DNA from: Alistipes sp. | GTDB taxonomy: Bacteria; Bacteroidota; Bacteroidia; Bacteroidales; Rikenellaceae | NCBI GenBank assembly: GCA_017391185.1 | Contig: JAFOZN010000101.1 | Coordinates: forward strand, 1 to 6,368 | Direction of reading: 5' to 3' | DNA: 6,368 bases | In this document: piece after piece, positions 5,456 through 6,368 of the stretch | How positions within the stretch are numbered: the first letter of the stretch is position 1 | Layout: every line of letters begins with the position of its first letter | Position numbers and translations under genes: made by a program | The notes under the pieces: model-generated | What the model saw: the letters and a program-made list of their open reading frames with translations, nothing else | Told to the model about the DNA's origin: nothing | Database searches by the model: none

Positions 5456-5487
5456 AAAGGTGCTAACCTTTTTCGGTCAGCACCTTT
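5452..5487 (-). terminator. Intrinsic terminator of tpiA
   Basis: The minus-strand stem GGTGCTGACC (5475-5484) pairs with GGTTAGCACC (5459-5468), with one G-U pair and a 6-base GAAAAA loop. It is extended by three A-U pairs (5485-5487 with 5456-5458) and followed by a run of seven T (5452-5458). It begins about 22 bases after the tpiA stop codon, an ideal rho-independent terminator for the minus strand. On the plus strand only TTTAAA follows the stem, so it is poor in that direction. Confidence 0.92.
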
Positions 5488-5509
5488 AAATACTTTGTAT
5501 GGTAACTTC

Positions 5510-6262
5510 TTAGAAGCCCTTGCCGATAGCGAGGAAGTCCTCAGCCTTAAGAGCTGCACCACCGATAAGACCACCGTCAACATCCTCCTTAGCGAAGATC
5601 TCAGCAGCGTTTGAAGGCTTGCAAGAACCACCATAAAGGATTGGGCACTCAGCAGCAGCTGCACCAAACTTAGAAGCCAATACCTCGCGAATGTATGCGT
5701 GGATCTCCTGAGCCTGCTCTGCAGTAGCTGTCTCGCCTGTACCAATAGCCCATACTGGCTCGTAAGCGATTACCAAATCCTTGAACTGCTCCTCTGTGAG
5801 GTTGAATACTACCTCCTCGATCTGAGCCTTGCAAACATCGAAGTGCTTGCCTGCCTTACGCTCCTCCAAGCTCTCACCTACACAGTAGATAGGCTTAAGT
5901 CCGTTAGCGTAAGCCTGAACCATCTTCTTGTTGAGAGTCTCAGAAGTCTCACCATAGTACTGGCGGCGCTCAGAGTGACCCAAGATAACGTACTGGCAAC
6001 CGAGAGCTGCGATCATTGAAGCTGCGATCTCACCTGTGTAAGCACCCTTAGCCTCAGTAGCGCAATCCTGTGCACCTACTGCGATGTCAGAACCCTTAAC
6101 AGCCTCTACAACCTGTGAGAGGTGTGTGAATGGAGGGCATACGATAAAGTTAACGCATGAGCAAACCTCACCGCGACCTGCTACTACGCCCTTAGCCAAC
6201 TCAACGCCCTCAGCTGGGAGGGTGTTCATCTTCCAGTTACCTGCTACAATCTTCTTTCTCAT
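5510..6262 (-). CDS. tpiA: Triosephosphate isomerase
   Basis: This glycolytic TIM-barrel enzyme interconverts dihydroxyacetone phosphate and glyceraldehyde 3-phosphate in the cytosol. The 250-aa length is normal. All key sites are present: N9 and K11 in AGNWKMN, the electrophile H96 in ILGHSERR, the catalytic base E168 in AYEPVWAIGTG with the mobile loop-6 segment (169-176), GGSCKPSN (211-218) and GGLIGGAAL (230-238) for phosphate binding. The reading frame stays open back to an ATG at 6322, which would add 20 residues and overlap the preceding gene's stop. The ATG at 6260-6262 gives the canonical MRKKIVAGNWKMN start and is chosen. It follows the upstream gene by 40 bp with no recognisable TAnnTTTG element in the gap, so it is probably co-transcribed with that gene, and its transcript ends at the terminator at 5452-5487. 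Confidence 0.98.
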   Translation of the reverse strand: MRKKIVAGNWKMNTLPAEGVELAKGVVAGRGEVCSCVNFIVCPPFTHLSQVVEAVKGSDIAVGAQDCATEAKGAYTGEIAASMIAALGCQYVILGHSERRQYYGETSETLNKKMVQAYANGLKPIYCVGESLEERKAGKHFDVCKAQIEEVVFNLTEEQFKDLVIAYEPVWAIGTGETATAEQAQEIHAYIREVLASKFGAAAAECPILYGGSCKPSNAAEIFAKEDVDGGLIGGAALKAEDFLAIGKGF

Positions 6263-6302
6263 TTTCTTTAAGTTTTTATTGTTAATTATGAAATTTAAAA
6301 CC

Positions 6303-6368
6303 TTACTCCTTCTGGCCATCAATCCAAGCCTTCACCTCGGCTGTAGCCAAGCCCAACTTGTTCTTCTT
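6303..6368 (-). CDS. C-terminal fragment of an unidentified gene (partial)
   Basis: The last 21 codons and a TAA stop (6303-6305) of a minus-strand gene that begins outside the window. The tail reads KKNKLGLATAEV followed by KAWIDGQKE, and it is Lys-rich and helical in character. It cannot be assigned from so little sequence. In Bacteroides relatives tpiA tends to follow a DoxX-like membrane protein gene (the BT_3928 type), so that is one candidate by context only. The 40-bp gap to tpiA suggests a shared transcript. That these bases are coding is supported by an open frame with an ordinary stop and codon use like the neighbouring genes. Confidence 0.65.
   Translation of the reverse strand, partial: KKNKLGLATAEVKAWIDGQKE

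Noticed and set aside
5407..5745. 112-codon minus-strand open frame overlapping the 3' part of tpiA
   Set aside because: It is in another frame over tpiA's certain coding sequence and runs through its terminator. The translation is low-complexity Leu/Ser/Arg.
6263..6322. 20-residue N-terminal extension of TpiA from the ATG at 6322
   Set aside because: It overlaps the stop of the upstream gene, and the canonical TIM N-terminus begins at 6262.

Overview
The window looks like a chromosomal segment of a Bacteroidota bacterium, most likely order Bacteroidales. The grounds are TAnnTTTG-type promoter elements upstream of several genes, A-rich leaders without clear Shine-Dalgarno sequences, and secreted proteins that begin MKKLLLL and are cut just before Gln (…SAQ, …MAQ). 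A gut Rikenellaceae/Alistipes-like source is a guess from general protein flavour and cannot be proven here. All eight genes lie on the minus strand, so transcription runs from right to left. There are no RNA genes, mobile elements, CRISPR arrays or prophage signs.

In transcription order, the right edge holds the last 21 codons of an unidentified gene, followed 40 bp later by tpiA (triosephosphate isomerase, 250 aa, all catalytic residues present) and a strong intrinsic terminator. Next is a secreted PHP-fold phosphoesterase (385 aa, resembling the Sb-PDE group) with a complete metal-binding set. Its likely promoter overlaps the U-tract of the tpiA terminator. galE (UDP-glucose 4-epimerase, 341 aa) follows with the best promoter of the window. 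A 220-aa outer-membrane beta-barrel protein then follows, with its own -7 element just past the galE stop and a terminator behind it.

The left third is the most interesting part. One promoter at about 2145-2175 appears to drive a three-gene unit: a small secreted protein built of YD/MORN-like beta-hairpin repeats, a VTC-domain protein of the triphosphate-tunnel fold that keeps counterparts of the yeast Vtc4 polyphosphate polymerase residues, and 3 bp later a five-helix DUF4956 membrane protein. In yeast the polymerase domain and membrane domain belong to one complex, so this pair reads as a bacterial split version: a cytosolic polymer-making or polyphosphate-binding enzyme with a membrane partner. 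That function is inferred and not demonstrated.

The window mixes central metabolism (tpiA, galE) with envelope proteins (three with signal peptides, one multi-pass). Smaller regulatory observations are two terminators with a common core, two promoters with almost the same spacer, a tandem 9-bp-spaced repeat beside the OMP promoter, and CTTTAG/CTAAAG hairpins in two leaders of the VTC unit.
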